Shown here piece after piece: positions 1 through 7,735 of a stretch of DNA of 55,878 nt; position 1 is the stretch's first letter; every line of letters starts with the position of its first letter. Below the pieces are notes generated by a model. It had not been told where the DNA came from. It saw only the letters and a list, made by a program, of their open reading frames with translations, and did not search any database. The stretch is from the NCBI GenBank assembly GCA_964638515.1, contig CAZWZL010000016.1, positions 1-55,878 of the forward strand. Direction: 5' to 3'. Source of the stretch: CAYPGJ01 sp964638515 (lineage in GTDB: Bacteria > Planctomycetota > Phycisphaerae > Phycisphaerales > UBA1924). The translations under genes were made by a program, and so were the position numbers.

Positions 1-971
1 TTCTTCCAGTCGATGATGTGGAGATAGTCGGTGTCGCGCTGGCTGGCGCCGGCCTCGAACGGAGGGTTGCCGCTCTCGATGCCGCCGGTGGCCATCTCGA
101 CGTTGAAGGAGTTGCCGAACACGAAACCGTCGCTGGCGAGCTTGCCGGCGTCGAAGAGATCCTGCCAGTAGGGCGGGAGCTCGAGCGCGAAGGACTTTTC
201 AGTGTCGATGCGGCCCTTGGCACGATCAAACTTCCAGAACGTCACCATGCCGCGGTAGGACTTCTTGTACTCCGCCGGCGGCGCGTAGCCGTATCCGAAC
301 ACGGTGCCGTACTGGCCGCCCTCGACGACGTAGTCCGTATCGGGCGTCACGAACGCGGCGCCGTGATCGCTGATGGTCAGGGGATTCTTGACGATCTGCT
401 TGGTTTCGAAGTCGCGCAGGTCGATCACGGCCATGCGCGCGTTCGCCTTGTCGCCGATGAAGAGGAACTGGCCGTCGTAGTCGCCGGCGGTCTCGGAGAG
501 CGCAGGGTGATGCGTGTCGCCCCAGTTCACTTCCTTGCCGTTGACTTCGAGCTGCCTGCGGATTTCGTCGTGCTCTCCCGCAAAGCCGTAGCCCTGCCAC
601 GGCTCGGGAGTGAACACGGCGATCGAGCGGAGCAACCGCATGCTCGGCACGCCGATGACGAACACCTGCCCGGCATGCCCGCCGGACGCGAAGGTGAGGT
701 ACTCATCGTGCCGTCCACTCGGCAGGTACGTCTTGGCCGCGGCGATGAGGTCGTTCACGTTGAGGTTGCGCTCGGTGGCGAGGCGGTTCAGCTCCGTCAC
801 CTGATCGGCTGTGAGCTCGACGGGACGGGCCTCCTGGCTTCCGCGGCTGCGCCGCTCTCGGCGCGTCTCCTGCGCGAAGGCGGTGGGCGCAGCGGACTCG
901 ATCGCGGTTCCTCCCAGGAGGAGTGCGGCGATCGCGGCCGCGCCGAGATGTGCTCGAGTCGGACGTTTCAT
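1..971 (-). CDS. nosZ: Sec-dependent (clade II) nitrous-oxide reductase, N-terminal part
   Basis: The gene is cut by the window edge: 323 N-terminal residues are present and the 3' end lies outside. It resembles periplasmic nitrous-oxide reductase, the copper enzyme that reduces N2O to N2 as the last step of denitrification. Residues 1-34 form a Sec-type signal peptide ending TAFAQE with no twin-arginine motif, the mark of clade II enzymes. Residues 151-160 read GDTHHPALSE; H154 and H155 fit the first histidine ligands of the CuZ cluster, followed by TAGDYDG. GGHAGQVFVIGVPS (about 97-110) and GNSFNVEMATGG near the cut end also fit the N-terminal propeller. The ATG at 971 has a GGAG 7 bases upstream. 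It follows the cytochrome gene by 69 bases, so both probably share the promoter near 2040. The CuA domain is not in view, so completeness cannot be judged. Confidence 0.93.
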   Translation of the reverse strand, partial: MKRPTRAHLGAAAIAALLLGGTAIESAAPTAFAQETRRERRSRGSQEARPVELTADQVTELNRLATERNLNVNDLIAAAKTYLPSGRHDEYLTFASGGHAGQVFVIGVPSMRLLRSIAVFTPEPWQGYGFAGEHDEIRRQLEVNGKEVNWGDTHHPALSETAGDYDGQFLFIGDKANARMAVIDLRDFETKQIVKNPLTISDHGAAFVTPDTDYVVEGGQYGTVFGYGYAPPAEYKKSYRGMVTFWKFDRAKGRIDTEKSFALELPPYWQDLFDAGKLASDGFVFGNSFNVEMATGGIESGNPPFEAGASQRDTDYLHIIDWK

Positions 972-1040
972 GATTCGTCTCCAGAAACACGGGCCGGCCG
1001 GCGTCGTCACGTGCGCGCCGGGCATCCCGCGGGTGCTCTG

Positions 1041-1979
1041 CTACTTGACGCCGACGCTCTGGCCTGCCGGGGCCGGAAGGGAGCGGAGGTATGAGATGAT
1101 GTCGAGGATGTCGTCCTCTGAAAGGGCCGGGTTGCCGCCCTTGGGCGGCATGATGATGCCGGTGGTGTTCGCGGGATCGCCCGAGTCGCGACCGCGCATG
1201 ATGAACTGGAGCAGTTCTTCGTCGTCCATCGTGTCCAGCATGGCGCTGCCCGCCAGCGGCTTGCCGTTGCCCGGCATGCCCTTGCCGGACGCGCCGTGGC
1301 ACGCAATGCACGACATGGAGTAGATCCGTGCGCCGCTCGCGATGTACGCGGCCAGCTCCTCATCACCACCCGCGGCCGCCAACGCGTCGGCCGCGTCTGC
1401 CTCGCTCGCTTTCGGAGCGACGGGCGGGGGCAGGTTGGCCGGCATGCGGCGCGGGTCTTGCAGAGCCCGCACGTACACAAGGAGGTCGGACAGATCATCG
1501 TCGGTCAGGTCTTCGCGTCCGCCCCGCGGAGGCATCGGCAGCGGCTTGGCGTCGGGGCGGCCCGTGACGAAGAACTCGTGCATCTCGCTGTCGCTGCGCT
1601 GCGCGATGAAGTCGCTCTCGACGAGATCGCGCCCGAGCCCCTTGAGCCCCCGGCCGTCTGCGCCGTGGCACGCCGCGCACGTCGTGGCGAACAGATCGCG
1701 CCCGTGCGCCACATTCTCCACGGCCAGCAACGGAAGCGCCGGGGATTCGAGCAGCCACTCGTGCGCCATCGTGGCCGCGAGCACCGCTTGGCGCGCGTCT
1801 ACTTGTGTGCGCCACGTCTGATAGATGCGCTTGCCGCCCAGCGCAAAGATCGGGGCCATGATCAGCCACGACAGGACGAACATCTTGAACACATCGCCGA
1901 GCCCGGCGCCGGCCGGTCGGCGCCACTCGGACTCTGGGGAATCGGGTGCGACGTCGTGCTTGTGGTGTTGGGGCGCCAT
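1041..1979 (-). CDS. Membrane-anchored diheme c-type cytochrome, probable electron donor to NosZ
   Basis: A 312-residue protein with one N-terminal membrane segment (about 31-48) and two cytochrome c domains, each with a heme-binding CxxCH (CAACH 101-105, CIACH 224-228) and a downstream Met that can be the axial ligand (PMPPRGG about 148-154; IMPPKGG near 260). Both domains should face the periplasm. Lying directly upstream of nosZ in the same direction, it probably carries electrons to N2O reductase, the role proposed for the NosC-type cytochromes of clade II clusters; this is inferred from position and domain make-up. The ATG at 1979 is preceded by a promoter-like pair and a palindrome, but no clear Shine-Dalgarno sequence is seen. 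It could instead serve another periplasmic reductase. Confidence 0.9.
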   Translation of the reverse strand: MAPQHHKHDVAPDSPESEWRRPAGAGLGDVFKMFVLSWLIMAPIFALGGKRIYQTWRTQVDARQAVLAATMAHEWLLESPALPLLAVENVAHGRDLFATTCAACHGADGRGLKGLGRDLVESDFIAQRSDSEMHEFFVTGRPDAKPLPMPPRGGREDLTDDDLSDLLVYVRALQDPRRMPANLPPPVAPKASEADAADALAAAGGDEELAAYIASGARIYSMSCIACHGASGKGMPGNGKPLAGSAMLDTMDDEELLQFIMRGRDSGDPANTTGIIMPPKGGNPALSEDDILDIISYLRSLPAPAGQSVGVK

Positions 1980-2014
1980 GGGGCCGTCTCGTGTTCTGGT
2001 GCGTGACTCAACGG

Positions 2015-2034
2015 ATATCTAGAGAACTAGATAT
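2015..2034. promoter_or_regulatory. Perfect 8-4-8 palindrome, probable repressor operator of the nos operon
   Basis: ATATCTAG and CTAGATAT are exact inverted repeats separated by AGAA. The element starts at the predicted -10 box of the minus-strand promoter and covers the expected transcription start, 36 bases upstream of the cytochrome ATG. That is a classic place for a repressor. The size suits a homodimeric winged-helix regulator such as an Rrf2/NsrR-type protein. It does not match the FNR half-site TTGAT. No regulator gene lies next to it, so the binding protein is unknown. Confidence 0.6.
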
Positions 2035-2062
2035 GTATATCGTGCATAAGGCCCTGCGACAA
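2034..2062 (-). promoter_or_regulatory. Sigma70-like promoter of the cytochrome-nosZ operon
   Basis: On the minus strand TTGTCG (2062-2057) and TATACA (2039-2034) are separated by 17 bases, close to the housekeeping consensus. Transcription would start near 2027, inside the palindrome at 2015-2034. The A+T-rich patch stands out in a GC-rich background. Prediction from sequence only. Confidence 0.55.
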
Positions 2063-2158
2063 GACCACAAGGGGCAATTGTGGATAAAGTTGTATGAGGT
2101 TTGGGCTTTGTTCCCTATCCGGCCGCGGCTGGCCCGAAACCGAGCCTTCCGACAGAAC

Positions 2159-4486
2159 TCACGGATGGGACGAGGCGGCGGCGGTCGTCCATTCCAGCCG
2201 CTCGAGAACCCCGATCGCGGCGAACCGATGAAGTCGAGCGTGCTCACCACCCCCGAGCGCCTCAAGCCTCTCGCACACTTCGAGCGTGCGCCGGGCGTCG
2301 GCCGTGGCCGGCTCGACGTGACCCAACGCCGCGCGAACCATGGCTCGTTCGACCAACGCGTGCGCGAGGTTCTCCAACGATGACGCGTCGGACTCATTGG
2401 CTTCCGCCAGCGCGATCGTCATGGCCACCACGCGCTCGAGCAGGTCGACCGACTCCGCGGCCCTTCCGGCCGCACGCAGATTGACGGAGGTTGCCAGCAG
2501 CGTGCCCACCTGATTGGTGCGATAGCGTCGATGGTGCGGCTCGCGAGCGACAAGCACTTCAGCATCCGCCCGCATCAGGGCGTAGAGCGCAATTGCTTCC
2601 TCTTGCCGATTCTGCAGCGCGTACAGGTCCGACAGCCCGGCCAGGGCGGCCCATCGCGCGTGATAGGAGATGGTCCGAGTCTCGTCGATGCGCACGAGCC
2701 GATCAGCTGCCTCCACACGCTCGAGCGCGATCGTCTCCGCTTCGTCGAGGCGATTCTCGAAAATGAGCCGGCCGACGAGCCGCTCGTAGCTCCACGTGAG
2801 GTTGTCGAGCATCCGTGCGTTGTTCGGATTCTCGCGCGAGAGACGCTCGTCGAGTTCCAGCGCACGGTCGTACATGGCCCAGGCCGCCTTCCCGTCGCCT
2901 CGATCTCTCGTGCCATCGGCCACCAGGGCCAGGTTAAAGGAGAGTGACGCCCATGCTTCTGCGCTCTTGGACCGGATGGCTTCACGGACGGCCAGCGCTC
3001 GCTTTCGCAGCTCGTGCGCCCGCTCACCGTCCTGCTGCTCGATGGCCACGTCGGCCAGGGCGCACAGCACCTCCGCGTTCATCTCCTGGAGACGCGGATC
3101 GTGCGGCCTGGTCCGGAGCATTCGCGTCACTCGATCGTCGGCCCAGCGCAGGACCTGCTCACGACGCGCCGCGGTTCCAGCCATCGGCGCCAGTTCCTTG
3201 ACCACCCCGGTCAGCAGTCCTTCCAGCGCTTCCCGCGCCGCCTGATGCTCTCGATGCAGGCGAGCTTCCGATACCGCCAGCCAGGCGCCAGCGCCCACTC
3301 CGATCGCGATCGCCGCCGCGACTCCTGTGGCCAACCCGCGTCGTCGGCCGGCCCAGAGGCGCAGTCGCCTTGCGACGCTGATCCGCCGGGCGAGCACGGG
3401 CTCCTGTCGCAGCCAGCGCCGGAGATCCTCGGCGAACTCGGGCACGGATTGATACCTGTGATCTCGGTTCTTGGCGACGGCCTTGGCCGCGATGGCTTCC
3501 AGGTCGCCTCGAAGCTCCGGCGCCACGCGCCCCAGCAGCGGCGGCTCCACGTCGTGGACTCTCCGCAATGCGGTATGGATAGGGCAATCGGTAAAATCAA
3601 ACATGGGCCGATTGGCGAGCAGCTCGTAGAGCATCGCGCCGAGCGAATAGACATCGGATCGCGTGTCGGGCCGGCCCGGATCGTCCCCCACGTGCTCCGG
3701 GCTCATGTAGGCGAGTGTGCCGAGCAAACCGGAGTGGTGCTGCGTGAGGAGCGTGGCGGAGTCGGCTCGCAGAAGAAACGCCACACCGAAATCGAGCACC
3801 TTCGCCCGGCCGTCCCGACCCACAAGGACGTTGTTGGGCTTCAGATCACGATGGATCACACCCTGATGGTGAGCGTGCGCGACGGCATCGCACACCTGGA
3901 GGAAGAGCTCGAGCCGATCCAGGACTCCCATCTCCGTCTCCGAGGCATGCTGCAGGACGTTCGGCCCCTCCACCAGCTCCATGGCGAAGTAGGGCGTCCC
4001 GGCGCCGGCGAGATCGCGCGCGACCCCGGCCTCGAACACCTTGGCGATGCCGGGATGGTCGAGGCTCGCGAGCACGCGGGCCTCGCGCTGCAGCCGGCGG
4101 GCGGCGTCGCTCGTGGTGAGCGCGGGCCGGATGGTCTTGAGCGCCACCGGGCGGCGCGGCGAGGCCTGCTCCGCGCGATACACAACGCCGAACCCCCCTT
4201 CTCCCAGCACGCCGTCGATCCGATAGCCGCCGATGCTGTCCGGGGGCGCGACATCACGAAGCCCCTCCGCCTGCAACGCATCAGCCGAGGGCAGCCCGAT
4301 GTGGCCCGCGGGATCGGCGTCGAACGTTGAGTCGGCTGCGTCGGCGCGCAGCAGAGCGAGCACCTCGTCCCGCAGCGTCGAATCGCCGGAACATGCGGCG
4401 CACACGAGCGCCTCGCGTTGCTCGGGCGGCGCGCCGGCCGCACGAAGGAACACGCCCCGCACCTCAGACCAGCGGTCCGGCGTCAC
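2159..4486 (-). CDS. Transmembrane Ser/Thr protein kinase with TPR-like C-terminal region
   Basis: A 775-residue Hanks-type kinase. The glycine loop is GEGGFG (95-100), the ATP lysine K117 (VALKTI), the catalytic loop HRDLKPNN (212-219) and the metal-binding DFG 232-234; MSPEH follows in the activation segment. One membrane segment (about 386-405) separates the kinase from a roughly 370-residue helical tail whose amphipathic repeats look like tetratricopeptide repeats and would lie outside the cytoplasm. A GTG start at 4486 is chosen because it overlaps the sigma-factor stop as GTGA and gives the usual VTPDRWxxV N-terminus; a start at 4546 would add 20 unlike residues. Stop-start coupling to the ECF gene suggests that the kinase controls that sigma factor by phosphorylation, as described for linked ECF-kinase pairs. 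The sensed signal is unknown. Confidence 0.9.
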   Translation of the reverse strand: MTPDRWSEVRGVFLRAAGAPPEQREALVCAACSGDSTLRDEVLALLRADAADSTFDADPAGHIGLPSADALQAEGLRDVAPPDSIGGYRIDGVLGEGGFGVVYRAEQASPRRPVALKTIRPALTTSDAARRLQREARVLASLDHPGIAKVFEAGVARDLAGAGTPYFAMELVEGPNVLQHASETEMGVLDRLELFLQVCDAVAHAHHQGVIHRDLKPNNVLVGRDGRAKVLDFGVAFLLRADSATLLTQHHSGLLGTLAYMSPEHVGDDPGRPDTRSDVYSLGAMLYELLANRPMFDFTDCPIHTALRRVHDVEPPLLGRVAPELRGDLEAIAAKAVAKNRDHRYQSVPEFAEDLRRWLRQEPVLARRISVARRLRLWAGRRRGLATGVAAAIAIGVGAGAWLAVSEARLHREHQAAREALEGLLTGVVKELAPMAGTAARREQVLRWADDRVTRMLRTRPHDPRLQEMNAEVLCALADVAIEQQDGERAHELRKRALAVREAIRSKSAEAWASLSFNLALVADGTRDRGDGKAAWAMYDRALELDERLSRENPNNARMLDNLTWSYERLVGRLIFENRLDEAETIALERVEAADRLVRIDETRTISYHARWAALAGLSDLYALQNRQEEAIALYALMRADAEVLVAREPHHRRYRTNQVGTLLATSVNLRAAGRAAESVDLLERVVAMTIALAEANESDASSLENLAHALVERAMVRAALGHVEPATADARRTLEVCERLEALGGGEHARLHRFAAIGVLERLEWTTAAASSHP

Positions 4487-5079
4487 GCATCGGCCTCCGG
4501 CTCGCGCACCATGCGCCGTTTCAGCCATGCCCGCGCCACGCGCCAATCCTCTTCCGCCGAGGCTCGAGAGATGCCCAGCGCGTCCGCGGCCTCGACGACG
4601 GTGAGCCCGCCGAAAAACCGGAGCGTCACCACGCGCGCGGCTCGCTCGTCCACGCGGTGCAGATCATCGATCGCCTCGTGGAGCACGAGCACGTCCAGCC
4701 CGTCCGACGAAGGGCTGTGCGCACCGGGGTCCGGAGCGTCGTCGATGCACACGCGCTCCCGATCGCCACCGCGCTTGAGCGAACGTTTCCGGCGCGCATG
4801 GTCCACGAGAATCTCGCGCATGGCGCGCGCGGCCGCGGCGACGAACTCGCTCCGACTGCGCCACGCGCCGCCCTCGTGTGTCACGAGCTTGAGATACACC
4901 TCGTGCACGATGGCGGTGGGTTGCAGCGTGTGGCCGGCGGGCTCCGATCGCAGGCGGACGCCCGCGATCGCCCGAAGCTCTCGGTAGAGACGCCGAATCA
5001 TCTCGCTCGAGTCCGACGCGCCCCCCGCCGACGCTGGGGCGTGGTTTGAGCAGACGACATCTTCCGCCGGCCTTGTCAC
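4483..5079 (-). CDS. ECF-type RNA polymerase sigma factor (kinase-linked planctomycete family)
   Basis: A 198-residue sigma factor with region 2 (RRLYRELRAIAG through FVAAAARAMREILVDHARR) and region 4 with a helix-turn-helix (VVEAADALGISRASAEEDWRVARAWL). The motif HTLQPTAIVHEVYLKL places it in the sigma-70 family TIGR02999 that is abundant in Planctomycetota. There is no anti-sigma gene beside it; the Ser/Thr kinase gene starts at its stop codon (GTGA), so phosphorylation is the likely switch. The start is a GTG at 5079 with a GGAG about 10 bases upstream. Starting at the ATG at 5001 would remove the leading part of region 2. Target genes cannot be read from the window. Confidence 0.88.
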   Translation of the reverse strand: MTRPAEDVVCSNHAPASAGGASDSSEMIRRLYRELRAIAGVRLRSEPAGHTLQPTAIVHEVYLKLVTHEGGAWRSRSEFVAAAARAMREILVDHARRKRSLKRGGDRERVCIDDAPDPGAHSPSSDGLDVLVLHEAIDDLHRVDERAARVVTLRFFGGLTVVEAADALGISRASAEEDWRVARAWLKRRMVREPEADA

Positions 5080-5225
5080 TGCGACAGACTCCGAAACCGG
5101 GATGCGTTCCCCGAACCCGAGCGCAAACCCGAAGCCATCCTACCTGAACAGGGGCCCCGGGCCAATCAAAATGCGGCGATCGGGCGCCCGCCAGTCGGCC
5201 GTTTGGATCGGCGAACGAGCTTCGC

Positions 5226-6641
5226 TCAGACTGCATTCGGGCTTGGAGCCAGCACCGCCGCGCCCCGAACCGGCTCGAACCTGGCTTGAAAGAACCGAAG
5301 GTACCTGGGCTCGTATCCCATCCTGAGTCCAATGATTCGTTCCGGTGATTCGTGGAGCGCGATGACCGACTCGGCCGTGACGTCCATGTGCGCCTGGGTG
5401 TACACGCGTCGGGGAATGGTCAGCCGGACCAGCTCCAGATTTGGGAAGATGTTCTCGCCGGTGTCGGGGTCTCGACCGGCGGAGACGCCGCCACGCTCCA
5501 TCGAGCGAACGCCGGAATCCACGTACAGCGCCGCGGCGAGCGCCTGCGCCGGGAACTGCTCGCGCGGAAGATGGGGCAGGAACCGCGCGGCGTCGATGAA
5601 CACGCCGTGCCCGCCGATGGGCTTGACGATGGGCACTCCGGCCTCGGCGAGTCGGTGCGCGAGGTACTCGACCTGCCCGATCCGTGCGCGGATGTGATCG
5701 AACTGCACGGATTCCGCGATGCCGATGGCCATGGCCTCCATGTCTCGCCCGGCGAGCCCGCCGTAGGTGTGCAGGCCCTCGAACAGCACGACCATGTTGC
5801 GGGCCTCCTCCGCCAGATCATCGTCGTTGAGACACAGGAATCCGCCGATGTTCACCAGGCAGTCCTTCTTCGCGGAGTTGGTGCATCCGTCGGTGTGGGA
5901 GCACATCTCGCGCAGGATCGCCTCGATCGTCCGGCCTTCGTGACCGGGCTCGCGCGCTCGGATGAAATACGCATTCTCCACCGCTCGCGTTGCGTCGAGC
6001 ATCACAGGAATGCCGTGCGTGCGGCAGAGCGCGCTGGTCGCCGCGATGTTCTCCATGCTCACCGGCTGCCCGCCCGCCATGTTCACGCAGCACTGCAGGC
6101 ACAAGTAGGGGATGCGATCCGCTCCGACGCGCTCGATCACGTCCGCGAGCTTCGCCAGATCGACGTTGCCCTTGAACGCGCCGGGGCTCGAAGGATCGTG
6201 CGCCGCGTCACCGATGACGTCCACGAATCTCGCGCCCGCGAGCTCCTGGTGCGCCCGCGTGGTCGTGAAGTACATGTTTCCCGGCACGACGTCGCCCGGC
6301 TTGATCATCAGGCGGCTGAGCATGTGCTCGGCGCCGCGCCCCTGGTGCGTCGGGATGAGGTGCTTGTAGCCGTAGTAGCGCGACACGGCCTCCTCAAGGT
6401 GATAGTAGTTCGCGCTCCCCGCGTACGCCTCGTCGCCGAGCATCATGCCCGCCCACTGACGGTCGCTCATCGCGCTCGTGCCTGAGTCGGTCAGCAGATC
6501 GATGTACACGTCCTCGCTACGCAACAGGAACGTGTTGAATCCCGCCGCCGCGATCGCCCGCTCGCGATCTTCCAGCGACGTCATTCGCAGCGGTTCGACC
6601 ATCTTGATTTTGAAGGGCTCGGCCCAGGCTCGTGGACGCAT
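5226..6641 (-). CDS. tpl: Tyrosine phenol-lyase (beta-tyrosinase), PLP-dependent
   Basis: A 471-residue beta-eliminating lyase that should split L-tyrosine into phenol, pyruvate and ammonia. It follows characterised tyrosine phenol-lyase nearly end to end. The PLP lysine is K259 in SAKKDCLVNIGG, where tryptophanase has AKKDAMVPMGG. VRSMERG carries R383, equivalent to the Arg that makes phenol-lyase prefer tyrosine (a Val in tryptophanase). LLTDSGTSAMSD, PTHQGRGAEH and FTTTRAHQE are conserved. The ATG at 6641 is chosen over a start at 6728 because it gives the family N-terminus AEPFKIKMVEP and has GGAG 9 bases upstream. No aromatic transporter or regulator adjoins it. Tryptophanase activity is less likely. 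Confidence 0.93.
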   Translation of the reverse strand: MRPRAWAEPFKIKMVEPLRMTSLEDRERAIAAAGFNTFLLRSEDVYIDLLTDSGTSAMSDRQWAGMMLGDEAYAGSANYYHLEEAVSRYYGYKHLIPTHQGRGAEHMLSRLMIKPGDVVPGNMYFTTTRAHQELAGARFVDVIGDAAHDPSSPGAFKGNVDLAKLADVIERVGADRIPYLCLQCCVNMAGGQPVSMENIAATSALCRTHGIPVMLDATRAVENAYFIRAREPGHEGRTIEAILREMCSHTDGCTNSAKKDCLVNIGGFLCLNDDDLAEEARNMVVLFEGLHTYGGLAGRDMEAMAIGIAESVQFDHIRARIGQVEYLAHRLAEAGVPIVKPIGGHGVFIDAARFLPHLPREQFPAQALAAALYVDSGVRSMERGGVSAGRDPDTGENIFPNLELVRLTIPRRVYTQAHMDVTAESVIALHESPERIIGLRMGYEPRYLRFFQARFEPVRGAAVLAPSPNAV

Positions 6642-6804
6642 GGTTGGCGCTCTCCGACATGACAGGAAAAGCCCACGCGCCTCGCACGCGGGGCGGAACA
6701 CTGTATTTATGTATCTTCTTATCGGCAATTCGGCGGGGTATCTGGCGTGGCCCGGGCTAGCATTCGGCGAATCCCCGATCCGGGGACGTCACGGAGGACC
6801 AGGC
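6642..6804. promoter_or_regulatory. Divergent intergenic region between tpl and the MBL-fold gene
   Basis: The 163-base gap must hold the promoters of both divergent genes. An A+T-rich pocket at about 6700-6728 is the likely core, but no pair of boxes with good spacing can be assigned to either side. The ribosome site of the rightward gene, GGAGG at 6793-6797, is clear. Confidence 0.35.
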
Positions 6805-7731
6805 ATGGGGAGGACTATCGGGCAGAAACTGCGGGAGCGGGTCGGATCGCTCCGCTCGCAGCTGCGTCGGTACCCCGGCGAACTCGTTCGGGCCCTGCGC
6901 GATGCGCCTTCGCTGCCCGATGCTCCCACCGATGTTCGGGCGGCGCACCCCCTCGCCGCGCCCTCCCCCGGCTTGGCATCGTCATGGCTCGGACACGCCA
7001 CGGGGCTCCTGCGGATCGGCGGCACGACCATTCTCACCGACCCCGTTCTCGGCCGGCGCATCGGACCTCGGGTGATCGGGCGCTCGATGGGCCCCGCGCG
7101 TCTGCAACGCGCCCCGATCGATCCTCACGCGCTGCGGGGCGTTGACCTGATCATCCTCTCCCACGCGCACTTTGATCATCTGGATCTTCCGTCCCTCGAA
7201 GCGCTCGTCGATGCGCGAACCACCGTGATCACGGCCTGCGGCACGAAGCGCCTCGTGCCGACGGGCTTCCGGCGCGTGATCGAACTTCCGTGGGACCGAA
7301 CGCTCCGCACCAACGGTCTGGCCATCACCGCGCTCCGGGCCGAGCACTGGGGCGCTCGCCATGGCGTGGATCGCTGGCGCCGGCACAACGCCTATCTTGT
7401 GGATGGCGCCCACGGGAGGGTGCTCTTCGCGGGCGACACGGCGGCAACCGACGCGTTCGATCGACTTCGATCGGTCGACTTGGCGATGCTGGGCATCGGC
7501 GCGTACGAGGGCTGGCGACATCGACATGCCACCCCGGAAGAAGCATGGGTCATGTTCCGGCGCATGGGCGGGCGCGCCATGATGGCCACCCACCACGCCA
7601 CGTTCGATATGGGCGAGCCCACGCCCCATGAGCCCATGCTGCGACTGCTGGCCGCCGCGGGCGACCGGGCGGAGAGCATCGTCTGCCGATCCCCCGGCGA
7701 GCGATGGACACCGAGCGAATCGGCCGCGTGA
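6805..7731 (+). CDS. Metallo-beta-lactamase-fold hydrolase (UlaG/NAPE-PLD-like)
   Basis: A 308-residue protein with the metal-binding motif SHAHFDHLD (H120, H122, D124, H125), a preceding WLGHATGLLRIGGTTILTDP block (about 61-80) and the later FAGDTAATD and ATHHATFDMGEP motifs, all typical of the branch that includes UlaG-like lactonases and NAPE-type phospholipases. It has no signal peptide, so it is probably cytoplasmic or bound to the inner face of the membrane by the basic N-terminal helix (KLRERVGSLRSQLRR). The ATG at 6805 follows GGAGG by 7 bases. Downstream is a convergent phospholipase D gene only 4 bases away. A link to membrane lipids is possible but rests on position alone; the substrate is unknown. 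Confidence 0.85.
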   Translation: MGRTIGQKLRERVGSLRSQLRRYPGELVRALRDAPSLPDAPTDVRAAHPLAAPSPGLASSWLGHATGLLRIGGTTILTDPVLGRRIGPRVIGRSMGPARLQRAPIDPHALRGVDLIILSHAHFDHLDLPSLEALVDARTTVITACGTKRLVPTGFRRVIELPWDRTLRTNGLAITALRAEHWGARHGVDRWRRHNAYLVDGAHGRVLFAGDTAATDAFDRLRSVDLAMLGIGAYEGWRHRHATPEEAWVMFRRMGGRAMMATHHATFDMGEPTPHEPMLRLLAAAGDRAESIVCRSPGERWTPSESAA

Positions 7732-7735
7732 AAGG

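Noticed and set aside
5226..6641. Tryptophanase as the identity of the beta-eliminating lyase
   Set aside because: The PLP-site context and the SMERG arginine are those of tyrosine phenol-lyase.
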